A DNA stretch of 64,000 nucleotides from DIGJ01 sp041821315 (lineage in GTDB: Bacteria; Bacillota; Clostridia; Lachnospirales; Lachnospiraceae), in contig JBGUEO010000025.1 of assembly GCA_041821315.1 (NCBI GenBank), positions 9,176-73,175 on the forward strand, in the 5' to 3' direction. The translations under genes and the position numbers were made by a program. The notes below the pieces were generated by a model. It had not been told where the DNA came from and ran no database searches. It worked only from the letters and a program-made list of their open reading frames with translations. Shown here piece by piece: positions 28,587 to 36,614 of the stretch; the first letter of the stretch is position 1, and each line of letters opens with the position of its first letter.

Positions 28587-29078
28587 TTGCAAACTGCTTA
28601 TCATGTAATTAACTTTATGCATTATATTGCATTTTCTTATGAAATATTAGCGGTAAGTCACAAGGAAGGGTGTGTTATTTGGGGAGAAAAATATAATGCG
28701 TTCAAAGAAGCTTCTTCGATAGAAAAATATATTTTATTTTTTACCAGTTATATTTTTGATGGTACTAGCTGGGGGAGAGAGAGTTATACTTATGTAAGTC
28801 GTATTCAGGATTTTTTATTGACGATAGATGAGAAGAATAAGGAAATATGTGATATAGAAGACTTACTACAACTAAAGAACCAGGAATTACAGATACCAGC
28901 AACTGATTTGATGCTTTATGATAAAAGCTCTAATAGTTTAGTGCCAATATTTGAAGAATTAGGACTTTTGAAATTGGGAGAACGTACAGTAGACAAAAAT
29001 GGACGTTATAGGTACAACGTAGAAGTTAGTACACTTATGAGTCATTTGGCATATTCATTTAATGAAGAGAAAAACTGA
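28587..29078 (+). CDS. Unrecognised 163-aa ORF, probably a C-terminal remnant
   Basis: TTG start with only AGAGG 4 bp upstream. It shares the frame of the preceding broken gene; the junction 28515-28555 contains a near-perfect 17-bp tandem repeat (GATAGACGTAAATAAAA / GATAGATGTAAATAAGA). The visible protein is mostly helical, with NFMHYIAFSYEIL near its start and GRYRYNVEV near its end. It begins abruptly, without a natural N-terminus, so it is more likely a truncated gene than a real 163-aa protein. No family recognised. Confidence 0.4.
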   Translation: MQTAYHVINFMHYIAFSYEILAVSHKEGCVIWGEKYNAFKEASSIEKYILFFTSYIFDGTSWGRESYTYVSRIQDFLLTIDEKNKEICDIEDLLQLKNQELQIPATDLMLYDKSSNSLVPIFEELGLLKLGERTVDKNGRYRYNVEVSTLMSHLAYSFNEEKN

Positions 29079-29166
29079 TTCATTAAACAAGTGATTACTT
29101 CTTCAGATGAAAACTATAAACTGATGGAGATTACTTTTGCGAGAAATGTATAAGAGGTAGATGAAC

Positions 29167-29320
29167 ATGAAAGTAAAGTTAAATGATATTATTGAAGCAA
29201 TGGATTTTGTTGATGATGAAACTCAATATTTTTATAGTATTAAGACCGAAGAAATCTTAATGGTGTGGGATGGGATGGTAAATGGGGACACAAATCCAGA
29301 TTTAAACCCATTGATGCGTA
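29167..29320 (+). pseudogene. 5' fragment of a UPF0158-family gene
   Basis: ATG 29167 with AGAGG 9 bp upstream reads KVKLNDIIEAMDFVDDETQYF and on to NGDTNPDL, resembling the N-terminus of UPF0158 proteins. After about residue 48 the reading becomes a hydrophobic shadow (CFCFFTPFFQQH) produced by oppositely oriented sequence. The gene is thus cut at ~29310 by a junction with minus-strand relics. The function of the family is unknown. Confidence 0.55.
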
Positions 29321-29391
29321 GCATGCTTTGTTTTTGTTTCTTTACGCCATTTTTCCAACAGCATACTTACTGCCACATAAAATTCGGCGTT

Positions 29392-29839
29392 TTACTTCAT
29401 TGTATCAAAGGCATGACTTTCGGGATCTTTTCCATAATAAGTAAAACATGCAACTTTCAAATTTTCAAGTCCTTTAATTACCTTAATATCTGGGTATTTT
29501 TCTTCTAACTCTTTATTTCCTGTCTCAAAATATTGTTCCATAATATTTAACCTCGCAAATTCATTTATGCCATGTTGTGAAGAAACAGATGTTACCTTAG
29601 AAGGCAACATTCCAAATTGTCTTTTAAATGCTCGGGTAAAGCTATCAGCTGAATTGTATTCATACTTTATGGCTATTGAAAGAAACCCCTTCATCAGTCT
29701 GTACTAAATCGTAATATGCGACTGTTAGCCTACGCATTCGGATGTATTCCTTGACATTATAGTCCGCCACCGATAAGAACATTCGATAAAAATAATGTTC
29801 AAAATTATTTAGGATTTTTAAATGTGTTATATATAGCAT
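29392..29839 (-). pseudogene. AraC-family regulator remnant with frameshift
   Basis: On the minus strand, 29839 to ~29690 reads MLYITHLKILNNFEHYFYRMF, then KEYIRMRRLTVAYYDLVQTDEG, the AraC helix-turn-helix core. One base then shifts the frame at a GGGG/TTT run (~29688-29692). The rest continues as FLSIAIKYEYNSADSFTRAFKRQFGMLPS and the start of a GyrI-like effector domain, ending at TAA after HAFDTMK. The first helices and most of the effector domain are missing. Beyond the stop the minus strand carries another short relic (to ~29310). Clearly non-functional. Confidence 0.75.
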
Positions 29840-30172
29840 TTATAATAGAAATAAAGCATGTTATTGTGAAGGTGATTAAAATGGGAGAACGTCTATATTA
29901 AAGTAATATTTTGAACATAATTGGTGTCAGAATGAAAATGAGTGAAGATATATGATTGCACAAAAATACTAAATAGGTAGTTGGATTATTAACTAAAATG
30001 AATATAAAAGCTTCCAAATTAAATATAATTGCTGCATTAAAAAACAAAGTATAATAATCGTTGTAGTACATGTTTAAATGTTTTTTATATGGAAAATGCA
30101 GCATATTCGGAAAAAATGTGCCGGCTCTATTTTGGCTTTTCTTTGTAGTGTGATGCCTTTTTGATGCCTGAA
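29840..30172. other. Intergenic, no gene recognised
   Basis: 333 bp of AT-rich sequence with only a 6-codon ORF-like stub (ATGGGAGAACGT at ~29881). No convincing promoter or terminator was seen. It separates the AraC relic from the 3' end of the HEPN gene. Confidence 0.5.
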
Positions 30173-31951
30173 TTATTCATTATCTAAATCATCTAAACAG
30201 TTTTGGCAAAAGTTAATATCATCTTCATTAGTTTCTCCATCAAAATCTGGATTAAAATAGCATTCGCATCTTAAACATACTTTTATATCATTAGTGTAAC
30301 CACAGTTAAGACATGTTCCATACTGAGCGTATGAATCATCAATACAAATCCAGTCTTCACCACATTCACTACATGGAACAGCTTCTGCAATAGGAAATGT
30401 TCCCCCGTCCTTTATTATAGAATACTTAGCTGAATCAACTTGTTCTTTTAAATTTGTTAATTCATTATTAATATACTTTACAATACTATCTAGTAAAAAA
30501 TCCAAATCATGATTTGATAGATAATCTTCTGTTTCAGGCATATAGTATCCTTGATCGAAGTTATAATAAGCTTCACCATTTACATATTTTATTTTCTGAG
30601 AAAATGATTCTGTATTATGAGTACTTGTAATAATTAGGTTTGTTTCGGTTCCAGGAGAATTGTCTAAATCAAGTAAATATGTAAATTTCAAAGTATCTAG
30701 CGTAACTTTTGAAGAGACTGTAAATAACGTTCCTTCTAATTTCTCTGAAAGCAATTTTATGTCTGAAAATTCTAGATCTTCACGAAATCTCAGGTTTTCT
30801 TGAAGAGAGGTCATAAAATTAGATAAGGCCTCATCGTATAATTCTATAATTTCGTTATTTGTACGAATGGATATATCGGCTTCAGATTCCATTCTTTCAT
30901 GCTCTATTTCTTCATAAAATTGTATCTCTTCTTTAAATTGTCTCTCGAACGCAGCATGTTCCTCCTTTGAAAGTAATGTTATTGAAAGTTCTTTAAGAGC
31001 TTCAAAAACATCAGTTTTAACATTATAAATTGATTTCGATATTACTTTATAAGCTGAACGATCAATTAATTTATTATGAGCAATATGATTTCTATTTAAT
31101 TCAAATTCTTTAAAATGAGTAATAAAATCATCAGCCAAGTATTTAGAAAACTGCAAAGCCCAAAGATCACTTTCAACCACAAGTTGTGTTTTTAGTATTT
31201 CTAAAATAGATTCAGCATTTTTTACACGGATATTACCATTTATAATGTTGTTAAGTTTTTCTTCATAAGAAGGATTCCATTTTTGTTGTTTTAAAGTTAT
31301 TATTTTGAACAAATCTCCAACATCTATAGACATTAAATGTTCATCAATATTTTGAAATCCTTGACATATAGACTTGTATCCCACTTTTCGAGAAGCATGC
31401 TTCTCTTTTATAACCGATGGAATAAATAAATCCCACCAATCAATTCCATATACTTTTGTCATTAATTCATTTATGAGTTGTCGAAGGAGATTTTCAGTTT
31501 TATAAATAGCAGGATATAAAGATATTGATAATAATTCGGAATCTTTATCTAACAACCATACGATGTCTTTCCAATCAGACACAATAGAATTCTTAATTGC
31601 TAGCTTTAATTGTTCTAAATATTCGTTATCAACAGAAATATCGTATGAATCAGAGTAAATTGTTATTTCAAGCTGTTTAGAAACTTCGTAAGTTCCAAAT
31701 CGAAAGAATATTGACCAATTACTTGATTCCTGATTGGTGGTGTAATTAAAATTCATTTGAAAAACTGTAGATTCTTCATTGATTTCCGTAATTGAATAAA
31801 CTGACCCCAAAATTTTTTGAGATGGTGGAATAAGAAGATTACTGATGTAACCATTATCTGTTAAATATTTATATATTTTATCCAGGTATTGTTCATTGTC
31901 AGCAATTTCACTTTTGTTATCAACAGCAATAAATTTTACTAATTCAGTCAT
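30173..31951 (-). CDS. HEPN-like protein with C-terminal zinc ribbons, putative defence RNase
   Basis: 592 aa from ATG 31951, which has GGAG 7 bp upstream; a possible start 45 bp earlier lies inside the upstream relic. The helical middle contains ELNRNHIAHNK (Arg ~287), matching the R-x4-H active site (RNxxxH) of HEPN ribonucleases found in toxin and antiviral systems. The N-terminal ~110 residues look like an alpha/beta domain (IFFRFGTYEVSKQLEITIYSD). The last ~65 residues hold paired cysteines CSEC, CLNC, CLRC and CQNC, i.e. two zinc-ribbon knuckles. It is next to Wadjet and beside decayed genes, as in a defence island. A toxin or abortive-infection role is inference; no exact family is claimed. 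Confidence 0.75.
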   Translation of the reverse strand: MTELVKFIAVDNKSEIADNEQYLDKIYKYLTDNGYISNLLIPPSQKILGSVYSITEINEESTVFQMNFNYTTNQESSNWSIFFRFGTYEVSKQLEITIYSDSYDISVDNEYLEQLKLAIKNSIVSDWKDIVWLLDKDSELLSISLYPAIYKTENLLRQLINELMTKVYGIDWWDLFIPSVIKEKHASRKVGYKSICQGFQNIDEHLMSIDVGDLFKIITLKQQKWNPSYEEKLNNIINGNIRVKNAESILEILKTQLVVESDLWALQFSKYLADDFITHFKEFELNRNHIAHNKLIDRSAYKVISKSIYNVKTDVFEALKELSITLLSKEEHAAFERQFKEEIQFYEEIEHERMESEADISIRTNNEIIELYDEALSNFMTSLQENLRFREDLEFSDIKLLSEKLEGTLFTVSSKVTLDTLKFTYLLDLDNSPGTETNLIITSTHNTESFSQKIKYVNGEAYYNFDQGYYMPETEDYLSNHDLDFLLDSIVKYINNELTNLKEQVDSAKYSIIKDGGTFPIAEAVPCSECGEDWICIDDSYAQYGTCLNCGYTNDIKVCLRCECYFNPDFDGETNEDDINFCQNCLDDLDNE

Positions 31952-32270
31952 GCATTCTCCATTCCCTCTTTGGCTCAAACGTCCCTCTATCATCACAAGT
32001 ATCCGACCAATTCAATTTCCATTCCAAATATTCAGCTACAGCTATCTCTTTATTGGCAAACGCTTGCTAGCGAATCATCAATTCTCTCATGAACTTATCA
32101 ACCAATCCATAATTAAACCACATACTAACTGGTGGTTCATCTGGTCAGTAATCAACATTGTAATCATATTGTGCAATGCGATTCGCAGCTCTTTTTTTCT
32201 AAACCAACAATTTTATTTTTCCAATTGTCATAGCCTGACTCATTTACTGGCAATCAAATAAATATGAAAA
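31944..32270 (-). pseudogene. Decayed gene translationally coupled to the HEPN gene
   Basis: The minus strand reads NESGYDNWKNKIVGLEK, then shifts frame into RAANRIAQYDYNVDY, stop, PDEPPVSMWFNYGLVDKFMRELMIR, stop, QAFANKEIAVAEYLEWKLNW and ends EWRMHD at TGA 31946-31944. That stop overlaps the HEPN start (ATGACTGA). The protein sense is well preserved between lesions, so decay is recent: one frameshift near 32205 and at least two nonsense codons. Family not recognised. The coupling suggests it was the functional partner, perhaps regulator or antitoxin, of the HEPN protein. Confidence 0.65.
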
Positions 32271-32798
32271 CTTATAGGTATTATTATATTTGATAAATGC
32301 TATAGAGTAAATAGAAACATTCGCATGAGGCGAAAGTAATATCGACATTCATATTTTACGAACTACAATAGGTATCACAACAGGACGTTCGCATTATACT
32401 GAATACTAAAACAACTGAATGAGCGGTACCATATGTAATAAATCTTTCGAAATATTGCTTCGTAGAATAGGTGTATCATAATGAGATACAAAGATATATC
32501 GCAATTACATTTGGATTTCACAGCAATGAGTTAATCGTGATATTCCAGTGTTACCTTAACTGTATCAGTTACTTTATTGTGATTAAAAAATGGGAGGTGA
32601 AGGATACTCAGTAATTTATGAATTTCTTATAATAAATATGAGTGGAGAAAATAATTCTTTCATGATAAAATAAATATAAATACAATACAGAGTTTAGAAT
32701 CAATCCAAAAGTATTTAAGTGTTTCAAGAGTAAGAATGAATTTAAGGTCAATAACCAAGTGTCGTTTCATACAAAAAAAGCATTACTGAACCTAAAGT
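32271..32798. other. Gene-free stretch before the small ORF and Wadjet operon
   Basis: 528 bp, AT-rich. Only very short ORFs and a small hairpin (TTCGC/GCGAA near 32320-32335) are visible. No recognisable gene relic, promoter or terminator. Confidence 0.4.
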
Positions 32799-32816
32799 TT
32801 GTTAGGAGAAGTATTT

Positions 32817-33056
32817 ATGAATGATGTAATTTATATGTTTAATGGAAAAGATATAACGATGAATGTTTGCATACAGATTCGTGCAGTCATAGATGTATTA
32901 CAGGAAAGATTAAATATAGATTTTGTGGAAGCAATTGGTCAGTTCTATAATTCCGAAACATATGCTACACTGCAGAATACAGAAAACGGTCTTTGGGCTG
33001 AATCAGCAGAATATATTGCGGATAGATTTTTTGAGGAAAAACAAGTTATTGCATAG
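32817..33056 (+). CDS. Small protein of unknown function (79 aa)
   Basis: ATG 32817 with TAGGAGA 8 bp upstream; an upstream in-frame TTG overlaps that ribosome site and was rejected. It reads MNDVIYMFNGKDITMNVCIQ and ends FFEEKQVIA; acidic and mostly helical. The segment ENGLWAESAEYIADRF recalls small clostridial proteins sometimes found near toxin-antitoxin genes, but no family can be named. It is 210 bp upstream of the Wadjet operon on the same strand. Confidence 0.6.
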   Translation: MNDVIYMFNGKDITMNVCIQIRAVIDVLQERLNIDFVEAIGQFYNSETYATLQNTENGLWAESAEYIADRFFEEKQVIA

Positions 33057-33117
33057 AATTATCAATATTAAATTATTATTAAAATATCTTCTAGAGGTAT
33101 GGAAAACATAGACTTCT

Positions 33118-33152
33118 ATACGTAACTTAACTAAAAACCTTAAGTTACGTAT
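33118..33152. repeat. 13-bp perfect inverted repeat upstream of the Wadjet operon
   Basis: ATACGTAACTTAA (33118-33130) and its exact complement (33140-33152) surround a 9-nt loop. No T-run follows. It lies 115 bp before jetD and could be an operator for a repressor of the defence operon or a processing hairpin after the 79-aa gene. Confidence 0.5.
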
Positions 33153-33266
33153 GGAATCATTAAGACTAAAATTCCCTTTTGTAAGTTTGGATAATGCAAG
33201 GCGGTTTACATTTAATAAAAAACATAAGTAAAAGGCAAGTAAGACATGAGATAAGGAGTTTTCCTA

Positions 33267-34265
33267 ATGAAAGATATCAAACAATTTCCTCGAAATAAAA
33301 TTACCGTAGAAGAATTACAGAAATTCTATCATATCGAAGAATATCCTCAATTAGTGGAGCGGATCAATCTTCTTATTGATAATGGATTAATAGAACCGAT
33401 AAAAAGCTCTAAGCTAAATGGAAAAAAACCTGGATTATATCGGGCTTATCGAGTGTTACAGGATAAGTCAGTCTTCGAGCCCTGGAGAAAAGAAATTCAA
33501 TTTTTGGCGCCAGAAGTAAATAGCTCGTTTTATTTAGGTCATTTGGATCAATATGAAAATGATCGTAATTATATTCAGAAATTAAATCAATATTTCATAA
33601 AGTCAAAAGAAAAATTAGACAATGAAGTATCGATTAACGAAAGAAGTTTTGAGATTTTTGGACGAGAGAAATTTTTATTAAAAGAAGGCGGAATTCGTAT
33701 CCTACATAATTTAGGGTTGGAAATTGCAGATTTAAACTGCTATAAAACTTCACAACCTCTAGCTTATTATTCCCATAGGAAAAATACAGGGCAGATTATG
33801 CTTATTATTGAAAATAAAGATACCTTTTTTAGTATGAGAAAATATCTTTTAGAGGGAAATGAAAGAATTTTTGATACTTTGATTGGAACCCTTATCTATG
33901 GTGGCGGCAAGGGAATCTATCGTAGTTTGTCGGATTTTGACGTATGTGTAGAACCCTATATGAGGTCGGTAGAGAATCATATTTTATATTTTGGGGATTT
34001 GGATTACGAAGGAATTTTAATTTATGAGCAAGTAGAAAAGGAAATGAAAGAGAAATATTTTTTTGCTCCTTTTACAAAAGCCTATGAGAAAATGGTTGTA
34101 AAAGGAGAAAAATTAGAGTTGCCTTATAGCAAAGAAATGCAAAATAAAAACGGTGGAAATACCTTTTTTGACTATTTTGAACCAGATTTAATAAAAAGAA
34201 TGAAATGTATTTTAGAAGAAGGAAGATATTTACCACAAGAGATTCTTCAAATGAGTGAATTTTAG
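33267..34265 (+). CDS. jetD: Wadjet component JetD (Toprim-type nuclease subunit)
   Basis: 332 aa. JetD is the topoisomerase-VI-like nuclease of Wadjet that cleaves plasmid DNA once the JetABC condensin stalls on a circle. The C-terminal Toprim fold is visible: IIENKDTFF (~181, conserved Glu) and YFGDLDYEGILIYE (~243, the DxD metal motif). The N-terminal ~100 residues form a winged-helix-like region (ITVEELQKFY, INLLIDNGLI). AAGGAG sets the ATG. It is the first gene here, 14 bp before jetA, whereas jetD is drawn last in the best-known Wadjet operons. Confidence 0.88.
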   Translation: MKDIKQFPRNKITVEELQKFYHIEEYPQLVERINLLIDNGLIEPIKSSKLNGKKPGLYRAYRVLQDKSVFEPWRKEIQFLAPEVNSSFYLGHLDQYENDRNYIQKLNQYFIKSKEKLDNEVSINERSFEIFGREKFLLKEGGIRILHNLGLEIADLNCYKTSQPLAYYSHRKNTGQIMLIIENKDTFFSMRKYLLEGNERIFDTLIGTLIYGGGKGIYRSLSDFDVCVEPYMRSVENHILYFGDLDYEGILIYEQVEKEMKEKYFFAPFTKAYEKMVVKGEKLELPYSKEMQNKNGGNTFFDYFEPDLIKRMKCILEEGRYLPQEILQMSEF

Positions 34266-34279
34266 CAGAGGAGACAGCA

Positions 34280-35905
34280 ATGGAGTTTGATTTTCTAAAA
34301 CAATTTTCCAAACGAATGAAACATGTAGGGGCATACGCTATGCTTTTTCGAAATAGCCTACAGAAACAAACCTGGAAACAATATGGGTTTGACACGATTT
34401 ATGAACAGACTAATCTTATTTTTTCGGTCTTACTTTTTATCATGGAGCAATCCCTGCGAGAGGAAATTTGTACCATAGACGAGGTGGGATATTTTATTGA
34501 TGGCATTAATGTTTCCTATTATAAAAAACCCTTAAACTATGAAGAATGTAAGGAGTTGGCAGAATTTATTATTACCGTCATTGTTTGCGATGAAGGCAAA
34601 GCTATGTATTTTCAAGGCTTTAGTTATGAAAAGAGTAGCTATGAGGAGATTCACATTAGCTTTATTACCAACAAGATTATGTATCTACCAGGAGAGGTAA
34701 AGAGAACCTCTTATTATCTCACGGAGGATGGCTATAATTTAATATTGTCTACGCTTGAGATTGAAAGTAATATGAAGCTAACCATCCATGAAATGATATT
34801 TAAGTTACATTTAGAAAAGGCTAGTTATGATAAGGCAGCAGATGATATCAAAAATATATTTAATTTATTAAGAATACAATTGCAGAAAATTCAAGAGGCA
34901 ATGCGGTTAATTAGGCAAAATGCACTAGGGTATTCTATTAGTGAATATAGTAAGGTTTTAGAACAGAACATGGCAACGATTGACGAGACAAAAGACAAGT
35001 TCTTAGAGTATAGAGAATATGTAAAACGTCTCGTCCTAGAAATGGAGAAGCAGAGTGTGAATGTGGAAACACTCGAAGAAAAGGAACTAGAGAATCTTTC
35101 TCATCTTAAAGTAATCGAAGGATATCTGAATCGCTCTTTAGATGAATATCAAAAGATATTATTAAATCATTTGGATTTAAAATCTTTGTATACGAAAGAA
35201 TTAGAAGCGCTATCAGCTATGTCTCTCGTATCAAGGTTTCAGTTTCATCATGACTTTTATCAGAATGTATTAAAGAAACCTGAAACTTTAGAGAATTTGG
35301 ATTTGTTTTTGCGACCGCTATTTTCGGATCATTGTAGTAAAATTTATCATTTGGATAAATCCTTTGCCTATCAGAAGCTAGTGAGGCAACGAGAGTTAGA
35401 GGAAGAAGAGATAGTGCTTGATTTTAACAGTGATGAATGGCAAAAGGAACAGGCACAACGGTTAAAAGAGAAGTGGAGAACCTATGAGGATGCCATTCGG
35501 GTGTTGTTGATTTATACCAAAAAAGAAGGCAGCATTACATTGTCACAGATAAAGGAGCAATTAACAGCAGAAGATAAGAATGCACTTTTTCCTACTATAG
35601 AGATTTTTCGAGAAATTATGATTGAATTATTAAAGGAACAAAATTTCAATATTCCAAAGTTAAGAAAAGAGCAGGAGGAACATTTTACTGAGGTAAAGCA
35701 ACAATTTTTAATTGGTAGCAGTTTACTACAGGTGATAGAAGAACAATTTGAGTTTTCGAAAATAGAAGAATTTTCCGTGCATCGTTTTGAGCCTGCCACA
35801 ATTGTTACCTTTGAACAAATTCTCTCGGAAAATGGAACATTAAAAAACATAAGTTGCTCGGAAACGGTTATAACGATAAGGGAAGGTACAAATTATGACA
35901 TATGA
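34280..35905 (+). CDS. jetA: Wadjet component JetA (kleisin-like)
   Basis: 541 aa, largely alpha-helical and charged, with a long probable coiled coil at ~180-310. In the MukBEF-like Wadjet condensin JetA is the MukF/kleisin-type subunit bridging the JetC heads. Sequence motifs are weak; assignment rests on size, helical make-up and position before the JetB- and JetC-like genes. GAGGAGA precedes the ATG. It overlaps jetB by 11 bp, giving translational coupling. Confidence 0.8.
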   Translation: MEFDFLKQFSKRMKHVGAYAMLFRNSLQKQTWKQYGFDTIYEQTNLIFSVLLFIMEQSLREEICTIDEVGYFIDGINVSYYKKPLNYEECKELAEFIITVIVCDEGKAMYFQGFSYEKSSYEEIHISFITNKIMYLPGEVKRTSYYLTEDGYNLILSTLEIESNMKLTIHEMIFKLHLEKASYDKAADDIKNIFNLLRIQLQKIQEAMRLIRQNALGYSISEYSKVLEQNMATIDETKDKFLEYREYVKRLVLEMEKQSVNVETLEEKELENLSHLKVIEGYLNRSLDEYQKILLNHLDLKSLYTKELEALSAMSLVSRFQFHHDFYQNVLKKPETLENLDLFLRPLFSDHCSKIYHLDKSFAYQKLVRQRELEEEEIVLDFNSDEWQKEQAQRLKEKWRTYEDAIRVLLIYTKKEGSITLSQIKEQLTAEDKNALFPTIEIFREIMIELLKEQNFNIPKLRKEQEEHFTEVKQQFLIGSSLLQVIEEQFEFSKIEEFSVHRFEPATIVTFEQILSENGTLKNISCSETVITIREGTNYDI

Positions 35906-36614
35906 AATGGAGGACATCTCCTATAGCCAGACTATATTTTATTACTTATTAAAAAACAAAGAATTAAAAGAAGAAAATGCGAGAGAACTATATCGTGCTT
36001 ATGCAGAACGAGATACCGTTATGAAATTAGTAAAGCAACAGGCTGAGTTAGCAGATTGTGATATAGAGCGGTATGGGGATACCATTTATTTAATTCCCAA
36101 GGAAGAAAATGACTATCTTGGATTTTCCAAAGCCCAATTGAAGGTGGGTTTGTGTAAATCAGGAGCTACCGATAAAGACTACTATTTGTCTCAATTCTTG
36201 ATTCTTACGCTATTGGTAGAGTTTTACAATGGGCAGGGAAGTTCTAGCAAGGTAAGGGATTTTATGCGAGTAGGAGAATTGTTAAATTGTGTATCACAGC
36301 GTCTTGAAGAAGGCGTTAAAATGTCAGAAGAAGTTCAACAAGAAAGCGGAATTGCCTATCAAAATATGTATGAGGCATATCAGGCACTGCGAAGTACGGA
36401 TAACAATTCGAGAGCCAAGACAACCAAGGGCGGATTTGCATATACAATTCTTAATTTCTTGGAAAAGCAGGGACTTATCATATATATTGAAGCAGACGAG
36501 ATGATAAAAACTACAAAAAAACTAGATCACTTTATGGACTGGAATTTACTAAATAAAAACAATTTTCATAGAGTGCTTCGGGTTCTGGGGGTAGAAGAAG
36601 ATGAGCAAAATTAA
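35895..36614 (+). CDS. jetB: Wadjet component JetB (MukE-like)
   Basis: 239-aa helical protein of the MukE/KITE-like class, a small partner that binds the kleisin JetA. Segments such as YLSQFLILTLLVEFYNGQG (~99-117) and FAYTILNFLEKQGLIIY (~180-196) fit tandem winged helices. It overlaps jetA by 11 bp and jetC by 14 bp, so the three subunits are made in fixed ratio. Family assignment is by context plus fold impression. Confidence 0.8.
   Translation: MTYEMEDISYSQTIFYYLLKNKELKEENARELYRAYAERDTVMKLVKQQAELADCDIERYGDTIYLIPKEENDYLGFSKAQLKVGLCKSGATDKDYYLSQFLILTLLVEFYNGQGSSSKVRDFMRVGELLNCVSQRLEEGVKMSEEVQQESGIAYQNMYEAYQALRSTDNNSRAKTTKGGFAYTILNFLEKQGLIIYIEADEMIKTTKKLDHFMDWNLLNKNNFHRVLRVLGVEEDEQN

Noticed and set aside
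29161..29508. Full 115-aa ORF as a real gene
   Set aside because: Only the first ~48 residues have protein character (UPF0158-like). The rest is the complement of an AraC relic and reads as hydrophobic nonsense.
31896..32261. 121-aa plus-strand ORF
   Set aside because: It is antisense to the HEPN start and its decayed partner, whose minus-strand frames show clear protein character.
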